From assembly GCA_903950295.1 (NCBI GenBank), contig CAJBAP010000166.1:1-19894 (forward strand): a stretch of 19,894 nucleotides of DNA. The letters are read 5' to 3'. This DNA comes from an uncultured Rhodocyclaceae bacterium. GTDB taxonomy: Bacteria; Pseudomonadota; Gammaproteobacteria; Burkholderiales; Rhodocyclaceae. This document shows positions 8,906 to 18,215 of this stretch, piece by piece. Within the stretch, counting starts at the first letter, position 1, and every line of letters starts with the position of its first letter. Both the position numbers and the translations under genes were made by a program. Under the pieces are notes generated by a model that was given only the letters and a program-made list of their open reading frames with translations, was not told the DNA's origin and ran no database searches.

Positions 8906-9355
8906 TCACGCATCCAGCTTGCGCACGGTGCACATCAATTCGGCTTCGGCAGCCACCTGACCATCCACCTTGGCCTGCGCAGCAAACTTCCAGATGCCAC
9001 GCTTGTTGGCAATGATGGAAACTTCGAAAATCAACTGATCTCCGGGACTCACCGGGCGCTTGAAGCGGGCGCCGTCGATGCCAACGAAGTAATACACGGA
9101 CTTGTCGTCCGGCTTGCCGCCCATGCTCTTGAAAGAGAGGATCGCCGCCGTTTGTGCCAGCGCCTCGATGACCAGCACACCCGGCATGACCGGGTGATGC
9201 GGATAATGGCCGGGGAAAAACGGCTCGTTCATGCTGACGTTCTTGAGCGCAGTAATGCGCTCGCCCGGCACGACATCGAGAACACGATCCACCAGCAGGA
9301 AGGGATAACGGTGGGGCAGGTATTCCAGAATCTCGTGGATATCCATCGGTGTCAT
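8906..9355 (-). CDS. fabZ: (3R)-hydroxyacyl-ACP dehydratase FabZ
   Basis: FabZ dehydrates 3-hydroxyacyl-ACP to trans-2-enoyl-ACP in fatty acid elongation. It competes with LpxA and LpxD for the same hydroxyacyl-ACP, which explains its place in the lpx cluster. The 149-residue hot-dog-fold protein has [13 protein letters not shown] (14-26) and [20 protein letters not shown] (46-65), with catalytic His50 and Glu64 (His54 and Glu68 in E. coli). [18 protein letters not shown] is the conserved later stretch. ATG 9355 overlaps the lpxD stop (ATGA) and has GGAG 8 nt upstream, which favours it over ATG 9346 (MDIHEIL). Confidence 0.98.
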   Translation of the reverse strand: MTPMDIHEILEYLPHRYPFLLVDRVLDVVPGERITALKNVSMNEPFFPGHYPHHPVMPGVLVIEALAQTAAILSFKSMGGKPDDKSVYYFVGIDGARFKRPVSPGDQLIFEVSIIANKRGIWKFAAQAKVDGQVAAEAELMCTVRKLDA

Positions 9356-10407
9356 GTATTTTTCTCCAGCAAGTGTTCAAACTGAGCCAGCCGCTTTTCA
9401 AGCGCCCGTATTTTATCGGCCATCGCGTCAAGATGGCGCAAGCGCGAAAAGTTCTTCAGCCATTCATCATGCGCCATGAAGGGCACGGTACCGGTATAGC
9501 TGCCAGGCGTGGCAATCGACTTGGCGACCAGGGTGCCGGATGAAACATTGACGCCATCCGCCAGTGTCAGGTGCCCGAGAATGATCGCCCCGCCCCCAAC
9601 CGTACAGCCGGCGCCGATTTTTGCGCTGCCGGCAATACCCACGCAACCTGCCATGGCGGTGTGCGCGCCGATGCGGACATTGTGGCCCACCTGAATCTGG
9701 TTATCGAGCTTGACGCCATCCTCGATCACCGTGTCTTCCAGTGCCCCACGATCAATGGTGGTATTGGCGCCAATCTCGACGTCGTCACCGATCACCACCC
9801 GACCGGTCTGGGCAATCTTGACCCACTCCCCGGTTGATTCCCGCGCGAAGCCGAATCCGTCGGCACCGATCACCGCGCCGGAATGGATGATGGCACGCCG
9901 ACCGACCCGGCAATTCGCATAGAGGGTGACGCCCGGATACAGCAGGCTATCAGCACCAACAACACTACCGGCACCGATGCGGCAGTGCGCGCCGATGACG
10001 ACGTTTTCTCCCAGTTCGACGCCCGGACCGATCCAGACCTGCGGACCGATGCTGGCACTGGCGGGCACGACTGACTCGACCACGGCGGAAGGGTGGATAC
10101 CCGGCGGCGGCGGCGGGATTTCGGCCAACCATTGCGAGACACGGGCAAAGTACAGATAGGGCTGCGGGGTAACGATCTTGGCGAAAGAGGCCGCCACCGG
10201 GCAGTGTTCAACCATCTCGGCCGCGAGGATTACCGCAGCGGCACGGGTCGTCCCCAGTTGGGTGCGATATTGGGGATTGGCAAGAAAACTCAGTTGTTCG
10301 GGGGTTGCTGCGCCCAGCGTCGCCAAACCTTTGACGACCAGACTCCCGTCTCCCCTCAGGTCACCACCGAAACGGGCGACGATCTCCTCAAGACGTCGAG
10401 CCACCAC
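9352..10407 (-). CDS. lpxD: UDP-3-O-(3-hydroxyacyl)glucosamine N-acyltransferase
   Basis: LpxD adds the second 3-hydroxyacyl chain, to the amine of UDP-3-O-acylglucosamine, in lipid A synthesis. The 351-residue protein has an N-terminal uridine-binding domain (about 1-100, including [13 protein letters not shown]), then hexapeptide repeats (about 105-310). The catalytic histidine lies in [12 protein letters not shown] (His242; His239 in E. coli). A C-terminal helix, rich in Lys, Arg, Glu and Leu ([17 protein letters not shown]), completes the trimer. No in-frame ATG exists upstream; the start must be GTG 10407 or the adjacent GTG 10404. LpxA in this window is a paralogue of the same fold. A palindrome-rich spacer of 90 bp separates it from skp, the widest gap in the block. 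Confidence 0.97.
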   Translation of the reverse strand: MVARRLEEIVARFGGDLRGDGSLVVKGLATLGAATPEQLSFLANPQYRTQLGTTRAAAVILAAEMVEHCPVAASFAKIVTPQPYLYFARVSQWLAEIPPPPPGIHPSAVVESVVPASASIGPQVWIGPGVELGENVVIGAHCRIGAGSVVGADSLLYPGVTLYANCRVGRRAIIHSGAVIGADGFGFARESTGEWVKIAQTGRVVIGDDVEIGANTTIDRGALEDTVIEDGVKLDNQIQVGHNVRIGAHTAMAGCVGIAGSAKIGAGCTVGGGAIILGHLTLADGVNVSSGTLVAKSIATPGSYTGTVPFMAHDEWLKNFSRLRHLDAMADKIRALEKRLAQFEHLLEKNT

Positions 10408-10497
10408 ACACGCAACTAAGAAACTCGCTGGACCGTCCCAAGGGTTTCTTGCCCCTTGAGGGGAGAACCGAGCGGAGCGAAGGTTTTCGGGGTGGGC
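10408..10497. repeat. palindrome-rich spacer between skp and lpxD, REP-like
   Basis: No gene fits in these 90 bp. Visible structures are CAAGGG (10439-10444) with CCCTTG (10453-10458) around an 8-nt loop, and CCCCT-TG-AGGGG (10452-10463); the two share bases and exclude each other. AACC (10466-10469) and GGTT (10482-10485) flank a 12-nt loop. Neither strand has a clear T-run, so a simple terminator is unlikely. It looks like an intergenic palindromic element or RNA-processing site; this is inference. Confidence 0.5.
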
Positions 10498-11007
10498 TCA
10501 TTTGACTTGGGCGCTATCGCCCAATGCCTTGATCACCTTGTCGGTGATATCGATGCGCGGACTGAAGTAGACGGCCTCCTGCACGATCAGGTCATACTTC
10601 TCAGCCTCGGCAATCTGCCGGATGATCTTGTTGGCGCGCTCGAAGATGGCGGCCATTTCCTCGTTCTGGCGCAGATTCAAATCCTCGCGAAATTCGCGCT
10701 GTTTGCGCTGGAACTCACGATTGAGCTCGTTGAACTCGCGCTCTTTGGTACGCCGATCACTTTCGGCCATGGTGACGGAGTTTTTTTCCACACCTTCTTG
10801 CGTCGACTGCAGCTTTTTCGACAACTGCTGCAACTCCGCATCGCGCTTCTCGAACTCTTTCTCAATCTTCTGCTTCGCCTTCTTGGCCTGCGGGGACTCG
10901 TTGACCACGCGCTGACCATTGACAAACCCCAGTTTGAACTCTGCCAGCGCTGGTGCTGCGATCAGTGTCAGGATAAAGGCGACTACTGTTGTATGCGTGC
11001 GCTTCAT
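10498..11007 (-). CDS. skp: periplasmic chaperone Skp/OmpH
   Basis: Skp is a trimeric, jellyfish-like periplasmic chaperone that carries unfolded outer-membrane proteins to the Bam complex. The 169-residue precursor has a clear signal peptide (MKRTHTTVVAFILTLIAAPA, then LA) with cleavage expected after Ala22. The mature part opens EFKLGFVNGQRVVNESPQAK and continues as a long charged coiled coil (about 45-125), rich in Lys, Glu, Gln and Arg, as expected for the tentacles. ATG 11007 has GGAG 5 nt upstream; the in-frame ATG just before it (11010) is too close to the Shine-Dalgarno, and the longer open frame overlaps bamA without a signal peptide at its start. It lies 13 bp after bamA, as in most Gram-negative bacteria. 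Confidence 0.96.
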   Translation of the reverse strand: MKRTHTTVVAFILTLIAAPALAEFKLGFVNGQRVVNESPQAKKAKQKIEKEFEKRDAELQQLSKKLQSTQEGVEKNSVTMAESDRRTKEREFNELNREFQRKQREFREDLNLRQNEEMAAIFERANKIIRQIAEAEKYDLIVQEAVYFSPRIDITDKVIKALGDSAQVK

Positions 11008-11020
11008 CATCTCTCCCACG

Positions 11021-13369
11021 TCAGAACGTACTACCCATCTGGAACTGGAGGATCTGGGTTTCGTCTCCATCCTTCTTGTTGAGCGGTTGCGCAAGACTGA
11101 ACTTCAGCGGTCCCATCGGCGAAGTCCAAGCCAGCGACAGACCCGTGCTGAAGCGCATGCCGTCATCACCCTTGGCCGTATAAATCTGGCCATCAGTGCC
11201 AGTGTATGAGCCCACACCGCCCCATATGCGTCCCGCATCAACAAAAGCACCAAGGCGCAGGGACTTGTCCTGTCCACTACCGGGCATCGGGAAGAGAAAC
11301 TCGGCATTGCCCACGAAGCGCTGACTACCGCCCAGACGATCACCAGTAACCGAATCAACCAAACCCAGCGAACCGGGCTTGAAGCCGCGCACCGAACCTA
11401 CACCGCCGGCATAGTAATAGCGCCAGAACGGCAACGGTTCTCCGCCATAACCGTCAGCAATGCCAAATTCGCCGTTCAACATCAGCGTGTTCTCGCGACT
11501 GATCTGGAAATAGTGCTGATATTGCAGATTGGTACGGTAAAACCCCAACTTGTCGCCGCCAAATGCCACTTCACCACTAACCTTCATCACCGAACCCTTC
11601 ATTGGGTAGATACGGCTATCCAGCGTATCCTTCGCCCAACCCAGCGAGACAATCAGACCTGCATACTGGTCACCATTTTTGGTAACGAAGTCCTGGTAGC
11701 GCAGGGGAGTATTCGCGGTAGTCTTGATCGTGGTGTCATCGTAGGTCAGGCCAAAGTTGATCCGGTCATCCTCGCCAATTGGGAAGCCGTAGTTCACCCC
11801 GCCACCGTAAGACTTCGTACCGTAGGTTGCCACTGTGAGGGATGACGTGTCCGTATCCTTGTAGTAGACGTTGAAACCACGGCTGATGCCATCGACCGTG
11901 TAGTACGGGTCCACGTAATTGAACGAATACAGCGTGTTGATCTTGCTGGTATTGAAGCCGACACCGACATGCTTGCCGCTGCCGAACAGGTTCTGCTGCT
12001 GCACCGAACCGGAAAACACCACACCTTCCGAACTGGACAGGCCGGCACCCAGCATCATGTTGCCGGTGGGTTTTTCCTTGACGTTGACGTTGACATCAAC
12101 TTGGTCGGTAGTGCCGGGCACCGCCGGAGTCTCAACCGTGACCTCGTCGAAATAGCCTAATCGGTCGACGCGGGTACGCGACTTGTTGATCTTCTCGCCG
12201 TCATACCAGCCCGCTTCCATCTGGCGCATTTCACGGCGTACCACCTCATCGCGCGTACGCGTATTGCCCTGCACCTGGATACGGCGCACATAGACGCGCC
12301 GGCCCGGATCGACAAACAGGGTGAAAGCAACCTGCTTCTTTTCCTTGTCGATTTCTGGAGCGGCATTCACGTTGGCGAAGGCATAACCATCATTGGAAAG
12401 GCGCTCGCTGATCGCCTTGGTGGTCCCGGTTACCAACTCGCGCGAGAACAGGGTGCCCGGTTTGATCGTGACCAGCTTGAGCAATTCATTCTCGGGCAAC
12501 AAAAGCTCGCCCGCCAGTTTGACCGACGAAACCGAATATTGATCACCCTCGTTGATATTGATGGTGATGTAGATGTCTTGCTTGTCGGTTGAAATCGAGA
12601 CTTGCGTCGATTCGATGTTGAACTCGATATAGCCGCGATCAAGGTAATACGAGCGGATCGTTTCGAGATCGCCCGACAGTTTTTGCTTCGAATACTGGTC
12701 GTTTTTCGTGTACCAACTCAGCCAGCCCGGCGTCGTCAGCTTGAACTGCTCCAACAGGTCCTTTTCCTTGAAGGCCTTGGCACCGACGATATTGATCTGC
12801 CTGATCTTGGCAATTTCGCCCTCGTCGACGGCAAAAGTAATGCCGACGCGGTTACGCTCCAGCGGCGTCACCGTCGTAGTGATCTGTGTAGCGTAATGCC
12901 CTTGGGAAAGATACTGGCGCTTGAGCTCCTGCTCGGCACGTTCGACCAGCGAGCGGTCGAAAATACGCGACTCCGACAGTCCCACTTCACGTAGTCCCTT
13001 GCGCAACTGCTCCTTGTCGAAGGCCTTGGTGCCAACAAATTCGAGCGAAGCGATGGCCGGACGTTCTTCGACCAGCACCACCAGTACATCGCCCTCCACT
13101 TCGAGGCGCACATCCTTGAAAAAACCGGTACCGAACAGCGATTTGATGGCCTGAGCGGCCTTGTCGTCGGTCAGTGTGTCGCCAGTTTTCACTGGTAGAT
13201 AACTGAAGACGGTACCTGCCTCGGTGCGCTGAATGCCTTCGACACGAATGTCGCGGACCACAAAGGGGTTGAAAGCGGCAGCACTCGACGCTACCAGCGC
13301 CAGAAGCCAGCCTGCGAAGACGAGGGAAGTCTTGGGAGCCTTGGGAGTATTGAAAATATTACGTTTCAT
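11021..13369 (-). CDS. bamA: outer membrane protein assembly factor BamA
   Basis: BamA is the Omp85-family core of the Bam complex, folding beta-barrel proteins into the outer membrane. The 782-residue precursor has a signal peptide (about residues 1-32, ending ASSAAA). Five POTRA domains follow (roughly 36-103, 104-184, 187-275, 278-356 and 359-432; POTRA1 starts [20 protein letters not shown]). The 16-strand barrel runs from about 437 to 782. The conserved loop-6 motif VRGF is at 660-663, and the last residues GSTF end in the C-terminal aromatic residue typical of barrel proteins. ATG 13369 starts 3 nt after the rseP stop. The rseP-bamA-skp order is conserved. No sigma-E-like promoter was recognised just upstream. 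Confidence 0.98.
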   Translation of the reverse strand: MKRNIFNTPKAPKTSLVFAGWLLALVASSAAAFNPFVVRDIRVEGIQRTEAGTVFSYLPVKTGDTLTDDKAAQAIKSLFGTGFFKDVRLEVEGDVLVVLVEERPAIASLEFVGTKAFDKEQLRKGLREVGLSESRIFDRSLVERAEQELKRQYLSQGHYATQITTTVTPLERNRVGITFAVDEGEIAKIRQINIVGAKAFKEKDLLEQFKLTTPGWLSWYTKNDQYSKQKLSGDLETIRSYYLDRGYIEFNIESTQVSISTDKQDIYITININEGDQYSVSSVKLAGELLLPENELLKLVTIKPGTLFSRELVTGTTKAISERLSNDGYAFANVNAAPEIDKEKKQVAFTLFVDPGRRVYVRRIQVQGNTRTRDEVVRREMRQMEAGWYDGEKINKSRTRVDRLGYFDEVTVETPAVPGTTDQVDVNVNVKEKPTGNMMLGAGLSSSEGVVFSGSVQQQNLFGSGKHVGVGFNTSKINTLYSFNYVDPYYTVDGISRGFNVYYKDTDTSSLTVATYGTKSYGGGVNYGFPIGEDDRINFGLTYDDTTIKTTANTPLRYQDFVTKNGDQYAGLIVSLGWAKDTLDSRIYPMKGSVMKVSGEVAFGGDKLGFYRTNLQYQHYFQISRENTLMLNGEFGIADGYGGEPLPFWRYYYAGGVGSVRGFKPGSLGLVDSVTGDRLGGSQRFVGNAEFLFPMPGSGQDKSLRLGAFVDAGRIWGGVGSYTGTDGQIYTAKGDDGMRFSTGLSLAWTSPMGPLKFSLAQPLNKKDGDETQILQFQMGSTF

Positions 13370-13372
13370 GCG

Positions 13373-14758
13373 TCAGCCGGAAATCAGACGATTGATGTCG
13401 TTGTAGAACGCCAGTGCCATCAGCAAAGCCAGCAGCGTCAAACCGATCTGCTGGCCGATTTCCATGACACGTTCGGAGAGCGGACCACCCTTGATAACTT
13501 CGGCGAGATAATACATTAAGTGCCCCCCATCCAGCACAGGAATGGGTAACAGGTTGAGCACGCCGAGGCTGATGCTGATGAGGGCAAGGAAGCGCAAATA
13601 GTGGTCGCTACCCATACGCGCGGACTGGCCGGCATAATCGGCGATGGTCACCGGCCCCGAGATGTTCTTGAGCGAAATCTCGCCCATTAGCATCCGCCCC
13701 ATCATGCGCAGACTCAACACTGAGGTTTCCCAAGTTTGCGCCAGAGCACGCTGGAGTGAGGCACCGACTCCATAGCGCACGGTGACCAACGCATTTTTGC
13801 GTAACTCGGGATCGTCGCGCACGGCAATGCCAATGCGGGCAACGGGCTTACCGCCACGCTCTTCGATTATCTCAGGCACAACCCTGACCTGGAATTGCGT
13901 TAGGCCACGTTGCACATCCAGCGTCAGTTCGCGCGTGCCGGCTGCACGAATAGTACGAGCGAGTTCATGCCAAGCGACAACGGCTTGCCCATCGATGGCA
14001 GAAATCCTGTCGTTGGGTAGCAAGCCGGCAGATGCAGCGGGAGAGCCCGCCTGTACATCGCCCAGTACCGGCGGTAACTCTGGCCGCATCAGCCGTAACC
14101 CGAGCACCTGCATCGGGTCATTTTCCAGCGCTTCGGTATCGAGGCGCCCGAGTTCAAGGCGATACACGGCAATGTTGCCACGCGCATCGATGGTCTCGAG
14201 TTGCACGGTTTCACGATCCAGAATGTGCCGCAACATTTCCCAGCGCAACTCGGTCCAGGTTGCGACCGGCGTTCCGGAGACAGAACGCGCCGTCTCGCCA
14301 GCGCCGACTTTTACCTCGGCAGCCATGGTGCCGACTGGCGGTGCAGCGAGTATCGGGCGAGGCTCTTCGACGCCATTCATGAACAGAAACCAATACAGCA
14401 CCACTGCGAGCAGCAAATTGGCCAGCGGCCCGGCCACGACGATGAAACTGCGCTTCAACACGCTTTGGCGGTTGAAGGCCCGCCCCACTTCGCCTGCCGG
14501 CACTCCCTCTTCCCCTGCCTCGCGCTCATCGAGCATTTTGACGTATCCACCCAAGGGGAAGATCGACAGTGCCCACTCGGTACCATCGCGCCCGAAACGG
14601 CGCATCCAGAGTGGCTGACCAAAGCCCACCGAGAAACGCAGAATCTTGACATCACAAAGTCGCGCGGCCGCAAAGTGCCCAAGTTCATGGATGACAATCA
14701 ACACGCCAAGGGCGAGCAGGAATGCGCCCAAAATCCAGAGAAACCCGACGAAGGTCAT
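13373..14758 (-). CDS. rseP: site-2 metalloprotease RseP
   Basis: RseP is an inner-membrane zinc protease that cuts anti-sigma factor RseA and leftover signal peptides within the membrane, controlling the envelope stress response. The 461-residue protein has the zinc motif HELGH at 24-28 in the first helix and a second motif LDGGHL ([18 protein letters not shown]) near the C-terminus. Two PDZ domains lie between; the second contains [20 protein letters not shown]. The final helix region ends [14 protein letters not shown] 14758 overlaps the dxr stop (ATGA); a longer open frame starting at 14797 lies within dxr and is unlikely. In the first PDZ region residues 150-157 (KVGAGETA) are encoded by a copy of the 24-bp dispersed repeat, seemingly without a change in length against E. 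coli RseP. Confidence 0.97.
   Translation of the reverse strand: MTFVGFLWILGAFLLALGVLIVIHELGHFAAARLCDVKILRFSVGFGQPLWMRRFGRDGTEWALSIFPLGGYVKMLDEREAGEEGVPAGEVGRAFNRQSVLKRSFIVVAGPLANLLLAVVLYWFLFMNGVEEPRPILAAPPVGTMAAEVKVGAGETARSVSGTPVATWTELRWEMLRHILDRETVQLETIDARGNIAVYRLELGRLDTEALENDPMQVLGLRLMRPELPPVLGDVQAGSPAASAGLLPNDRISAIDGQAVVAWHELARTIRAAGTRELTLDVQRGLTQFQVRVVPEIIEERGGKPVARIGIAVRDDPELRKNALVTVRYGVGASLQRALAQTWETSVLSLRMMGRMLMGEISLKNISGPVTIADYAGQSARMGSDHYLRFLALISISLGVLNLLPIPVLDGGHLMYYLAEVIKGGPLSERVMEIGQQIGLTLLALLMALAFYNDINRLISG
14289..14312 (+). repeat. 24-bp dispersed repeat, copy 3 (inside rseP)
   Basis: Matches the copy at 5617-5640 at 23 of 24 positions; base 7 is T instead of C, as in copy 1. 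It lies antisense to rseP and encodes KVGAGETA in the first PDZ region, the same frame as in the methyltransferase tail. Confidence 0.85.
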
Positions 14759-15960
14759 ACCGGGCAACGAGCCAACCCTGCTCCCCGAGTCACCCACTCT
14801 TCTGCAAAGGCACGGGCACGTGCATCGTCGGCCAATACCACCGACAAATCGGGGATTTCAGTCACGGGCAAAGCATCCAGCGTGGCAGCGATCACATTGG
14901 CAATGGCGAGAAACGGCAGGCGCCCATCCAGGAAGGCTGCGACCGCTACTTCATTGGCGGCATTCAAAATCGTGGCGGCATTGCCGCCGGCACGCAAAGC
15001 ACGATAGGCCAAGGTCAGACAGGGGAAGCGCTCAAAATCGGGTTGTTCGAAACTGAGCTGGGCGATGGCCGGCAGATTCAGTGGCGCAACGCCCGCCGCA
15101 ATGCGCTCGGGCCAGGCCAGCGCGTGGGCAATCGGTGTGCGCATATCCGGATTACCCAGTTCCGCCACCACCGAACCATCGACGTACTGCACCAGTGAAT
15201 GGATGACGCTTTGCGGGTGGATCACCACCTCGATTTGATCAGGGGCAACGCTGAACAGCCAGTGCGCCTCGATCACCTCAAGGCCCTTGTTCATCATGGT
15301 AGCCGAGTCGACGGAGATCTTGCGCCCCATGGCCCAATTGGGATGCGCGCATGCCTCGTCGGGCGTTACCGTGTTCAGTCGTTCGAGCGAGGAGGAACGG
15401 AACGGCCCACCCGATGCCGTCAGCAAAATATGGCTGACGCCGGCGCGTGCCGGATCACCGGCATAGTCGGCGGGCAAGGACTGAAACACCGCATTGTGCT
15501 CACTGTCGATTGGCAACAGAACGGCACCATGGGCCCGCACCTCGGCCATGAACAGCGCACCGGCCATCACCAGCACTTCCTTGTTCGCGAGCAGCACGCG
15601 CTTGCCTTGGCGCACGGCGGCCAGTGTCGGCTGCAAGCCGGCGGCACCGACAATCGCAGCCATTACCGTATCCACTTCGGGCAACGCGGCAACGCGCTCC
15701 AACGCCTGTGGACCGGCCAGTACTTCCGTGTCCAACCCTGCGCTGCGCAACCGACCGGCCAGCCCGACCGTATCCTTTTCCTGCCCCACAACGGCAAAAC
15801 GCGGCCGATGTTGCAGGCATTGATCGAACAGGACATCAACGCGCGTGTTACCCGTCAGGGCGACCACTTCATAGCGGTCCGGATGACGCGCCACGACATC
15901 GAGCGTACTGACACCAATCGAACCGGTTGCACCCAGAACAGCAAGTTTTCGCCGCATCAT
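14755..15960 (-). CDS. dxr: 1-deoxy-D-xylulose 5-phosphate reductoisomerase
   Basis: Dxr converts DXP to 2-C-methyl-D-erythritol 4-phosphate with NADPH, the committed step of the MEP isoprenoid pathway, which feeds undecaprenyl and quinone synthesis. The 401-residue protein has the nucleotide-binding loop [15 protein letters not shown] (8-22). The metal-binding acids are in [15 protein letters not shown] (Asp152, Glu154) and [14 protein letters not shown] (Glu231). A serine- and glycine-rich loop TASGGPFR also fits. ATG 15960 overlaps the cdsA stop (ATGA); the next codon is also ATG (15957), so either may be used. Placing dxr after uppS-cdsA differs from the enterobacterial order and agrees with betaproteobacterial clusters known to me. 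Confidence 0.98.
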   Translation of the reverse strand: MMRRKLAVLGATGSIGVSTLDVVARHPDRYEVVALTGNTRVDVLFDQCLQHRPRFAVVGQEKDTVGLAGRLRSAGLDTEVLAGPQALERVAALPEVDTVMAAIVGAAGLQPTLAAVRQGKRVLLANKEVLVMAGALFMAEVRAHGAVLLPIDSEHNAVFQSLPADYAGDPARAGVSHILLTASGGPFRSSSLERLNTVTPDEACAHPNWAMGRKISVDSATMMNKGLEVIEAHWLFSVAPDQIEVVIHPQSVIHSLVQYVDGSVVAELGNPDMRTPIAHALAWPERIAAGVAPLNLPAIAQLSFEQPDFERFPCLTLAYRALRAGGNAATILNAANEVAVAAFLDGRLPFLAIANVIAATLDALPVTEIPDLSVVLADDARARAFAEEWVTRGAGLARCPV

Positions 15961-16748
15961 TGACCGGCCCACCAATAGAGACACAAAGCGGCCAGCGGCA
16001 AGGTCGACGTCAGGCTGTCAATCCGATCCAGTATTCCCCCGTGGCCGGGAAGCAACTGACTGCTGTCTTTCATACCAGCCTGGCGTTTGACCAGCGACTC
16101 GAATAAGTCGCCCATGATGCTGAGCGTTATGAACAAGAGCAGGAATCCAGTCAAAGCTGCCATGTTGATCGCCGGCAAGGCAGGCAAAATAACGCTTGCC
16201 GCCACCCCGAACAAGACAGCACCGACCATCGCACCCGCAACCCCCTCCCAGGTTTTTCCTGGGCTGATAGTGGGAGCCAGCTTATGTCGCCCCAAAGTAC
16301 GCCCGGTGAAATAGGCGGCAATATCGGCGACCCAAACGGTAGCCATTACGGCCAGCAACAACTGGGGGTTGCGGCCATGCAGGCTCACCAGGGCCGCCCA
16401 TGTCGGCACCAACAGAATCCAGCCGATGACAAAGCCCATGCTGCCAAGACGCCAACCCCGCAGCAACCAGAGAGGGGCCACGACAATCCAGAACAGAGCC
16501 GCGACTGACCAGAGCAGCAGAAAAGCGTCAGCCGGCCCAGCCCATGCCGCCAGGCACGAAAATATCACCAGCCCGACAAAGAGCGCCCGCGCACGGGGGC
16601 CGGCTTGCATCAACCCGGCCCATTCCCAAGCGCCCAGTGCGGCAACGATAACGAACACAAACCCGGCAAGATTTGGCGGCAGCAGAAACAGGACCGCCAT
16701 GAAACCGGCTATGAGGAGCAGCGCGGTAATAACCCGCGCCTTAAGCAT
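15957..16748 (-). CDS. cdsA: phosphatidate cytidylyltransferase (CDP-diacylglycerol synthase)
   Basis: CdsA makes CDP-diacylglycerol from phosphatidic acid and CTP, the branch point to all phospholipids, in the inner membrane. The 263-residue protein has about eight hydrophobic helices. The family signature lies near the C-terminus ([20 protein letters not shown], then [12 protein letters not shown]), containing the K-R and K-D pairs of the CDS motif. [20 protein letters not shown] and SPGKTWEG are further family hallmarks. ATG 16748 ([13 protein letters not shown]) overlaps the uppS stop by 8 nt (ATGCTTAA) and starts at the first helix; a longer open frame to 16952 is just a shadow of uppS. 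Its neighbour uppS supplies the other lipid precursor. Confidence 0.97.
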   Translation of the reverse strand: MLKARVITALLLIAGFMAVLFLLPPNLAGFVFVIVAALGAWEWAGLMQAGPRARALFVGLVIFSCLAAWAGPADAFLLLWSVAALFWIVVAPLWLLRGWRLGSMGFVIGWILLVPTWAALVSLHGRNPQLLLAVMATVWVADIAAYFTGRTLGRHKLAPTISPGKTWEGVAGAMVGAVLFGVAASVILPALPAINMAALTGFLLLFITLSIMGDLFESLVKRQAGMKDSSQLLPGHGGILDRIDSLTSTLPLAALCLYWWAGQ

Positions 16749-17574
16749 TGGGTGTATCGGCTTTAAAAGTCGGCGCTGGCGGGACGGCATCAGCCGGATT
16801 CGCCAAGTGCTTGGGGGCCGCAGGAAGCAACTGTTCACTGGTTCGTCCGAAGCGACGTTCGCGCTTGCGGAAACTGGCAATCGCGCTATCCAGCATGACT
16901 TCGTCGAAATCAGGCCAGAACTGTTCGGTGAAATACAGCTCACAATAGGCAATTTGCCACAGCAGGAAATTGCTGATGCGCTGCTCGCCGCCGGTACGTA
17001 TGAACAGATCGGGTTCGGGAGCGTAGTTCATGGCCAAAAACGGCTCCAGATCGGCTTCGGTGTAGGCCCCGGCCTTTTCGGGATAGGCCATCACCAGCCC
17101 ATTGAAAGCCTGCATCAAATCCCAACGACCACCATAGTTTGCGGCGATGGTCAGGATCAGTTTGTCGTTGCCGGCCGTAAGATTTTCACCGCGACGAATC
17201 AGATCGATCAAGCGCGGTTCGAATGCGGATAAATCACCGACAACGCGCAGGCGCACACCGTTGGCGTGCAGACGCCCGATCTCGCGCTCCAGTGCAGAAA
17301 CGAAGAGGTTCATGAGAAAACTCACCTCTTCCGTCGGGCGTCGCCAGTTTTCGGAACTGAACGCGAACAGGGTCAGGTAGCCGATACCACGCTCGATGCA
17401 GGCTTTGACCAGGCGCCGCACCGTCTCGACACCTTGCTGGTGGCCCGCGATGCGTGGCAAAAACCGTTTCTTCGCCCAGCGACCATTGCCATCCATGATG
17501 ACAGCCAGATGGTTGGGCATATTCCCAAGCTCGGGAATACTGCGGGTTGAACTCGAAAACATCCTGATGGCCAT
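16741..17574 (-). CDS. uppS: undecaprenyl diphosphate synthase
   Basis: UppS is a cis-prenyltransferase that extends farnesyl diphosphate with eight isopentenyl units to C55 undecaprenyl diphosphate, the lipid carrier for peptidoglycan and O-antigen. The protein has 277 residues from ATG 17574 or 273 from ATG 17562 (MFSSSTRS). Family motifs are [16 protein letters not shown] (catalytic Asp28), [23 protein letters not shown] and [20 protein letters not shown], with CELYFT after it. The fold normally ends near RFGRTSEQ. Beyond it is a proline/alanine-rich tail of about 28 residues in which AVPPAPTF (263-270) is encoded by a copy of the dispersed 24-bp repeat. Neither start has a strong Shine-Dalgarno. 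It lies 19 bp after frr. Confidence 0.97.
   Translation of the reverse strand: MAIRMFSSSTRSIPELGNMPNHLAVIMDGNGRWAKKRFLPRIAGHQQGVETVRRLVKACIERGIGYLTLFAFSSENWRRPTEEVSFLMNLFVSALEREIGRLHANGVRLRVVGDLSAFEPRLIDLIRRGENLTAGNDKLILTIAANYGGRWDLMQAFNGLVMAYPEKAGAYTEADLEPFLAMNYAPEPDLFIRTGGEQRISNFLLWQIAYCELYFTEQFWPDFDEVMLDSAIASFRKRERRFGRTSEQLLPAAPKHLANPADAVPPAPTFKADTPNA
16765..16788 (-). repeat. 24-bp dispersed repeat, copy 4 (uppS tail)
   Basis: Its reverse complement is identical over 24 bp to copy 2 at 5617-5640. It is the only copy in minus orientation. It reads sense to uppS as AVPPAPTF, a different product from KVGAGGTA in the methyltransferase, and sits in the non-conserved tail seven codons before the uppS stop. 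Confidence 0.85.
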
Positions 17575-17606
17575 CGAACCACAGGCTGATGGCCTAGATG
17601 GCCATC
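17566..17606. repeat. paired 10-bp palindromes at the frr-uppS junction
   Basis: The perfect palindrome GATGGCCATC occurs at 17566-17575, over the uppS start codon, and at 17597-17606, over the last codons of frr, 31 bp apart. A half copy GATGGCC lies at 17588-17594. The result is MAI at the end of RRF and again at the start of UppS. It may be a small duplication; a regulatory role is only a possibility. Confidence 0.5.
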
Positions 17607-18154
17607 AGATCCTTCTCTTTTTCGGCCAGCAATTTGTCCACCTCGGCGACATATTTATCGGTGAGCTTTTGGACATCGTCCTGCGCACGCCGCTCCTCAT
17701 CCTCGGGAATTTCGTGCTTCTTCAAGGCATCCTTGAGATGGGTAATGGCATCGCGGCGCAGATTGCGGATCGCAATCTTGGCATTTTCACCTTCATGCTT
17801 GATCACCTTGATCAGATCGCGGCGGCGCTCTTCGGTCAGCATGGGCATCGGCACGCGCAGCAGATCACCTTGCGTCGCAGGATTGAGACCCAGATCGGAA
17901 TCCCGAATTGCCTTTTCCACCTTGGCAACCATGGGTTTCTCCCACGGCTGGACACCGATGGTGCGCGCATCCAGCAGGGTAATGTTGGCCACCTGGTTGA
18001 TCGGCATCGGCGTACCGTAGTAGTCGACCATGACGTGGTCAAGCAAGCCGGTATGAGCGCGTCCGGTGCGTACCTTGGCCAAGTCGTGCTGGAGCGTCTC
18101 GACGCTCCTCTGCATTTTGTGTTCAGCGGTTTTCTTGAGTTCTGCTGTGATCAT
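17594..18154 (-). CDS. frr: ribosome recycling factor
   Basis: RRF works with EF-G to split the post-termination ribosome. The 186-residue protein has the near-universal family length (about 185). Conserved parts are [15 protein letters not shown] near the N-terminus, [15 protein letters not shown] in the hinge/domain 2 region, [33 protein letters not shown] with EERRRDL, and the C-terminal helix [23 protein letters not shown] 18154 has AGGAG 7 nt upstream. The pyrH-frr pair is conserved in nearly all bacteria. The spacer to pyrH here contains degenerate 13-bp tandem repeats. Confidence 0.98.
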   Translation of the reverse strand: MITAELKKTAEHKMQRSVETLQHDLAKVRTGRAHTGLLDHVMVDYYGTPMPINQVANITLLDARTIGVQPWEKPMVAKVEKAIRDSDLGLNPATQGDLLRVPMPMLTEERRRDLIKVIKHEGENAKIAIRNLRRDAITHLKDALKKHEIPEDEERRAQDDVQKLTDKYVAEVDKLLAEKEKDLMAI

Positions 18155-18167
18155 GAAAAACTCCTAG

Positions 18168-18215
18168 CAGTGCATCTCGACAATGCACCTCAGCAATGGA
18201 CCTCATTAACAATGT
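18168..18215 (-). repeat. degenerate 13-bp tandem repeats between pyrH and frr
   Basis: On the plus strand three 13-bp units follow each other: CAGTGCATCTCGA (18168-18180), CAATGCACCTCAG (18181-18193) and CAATGGACCTCAT (18194-18206). Read on the coding strand, each resembles the end of pyrH (GTACATTGTTAATGAG): the second-to-last unit reads GTC CAT TGC TGA, again Val-His-Cys-stop. Each unit also carries a GAGGT- or GAGAT-like string. Probably repeated slippage or duplication of the pyrH stop region. Confidence 0.6.

Noticed and set aside
7036..9015. 659-codon plus-strand open frame opposite lpxB, lpxA and part of fabZ
   Set aside because: All three minus-strand genes carry full family motifs and catalytic residues. 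The plus-strand product resembles nothing I recognise and has shadow-frame composition.
16749..16952. N-terminal extension of cdsA
   Set aside because: The extra 68 residues are uppS sequence read in another frame. The first membrane helix and normal start lie at ATG 16748.
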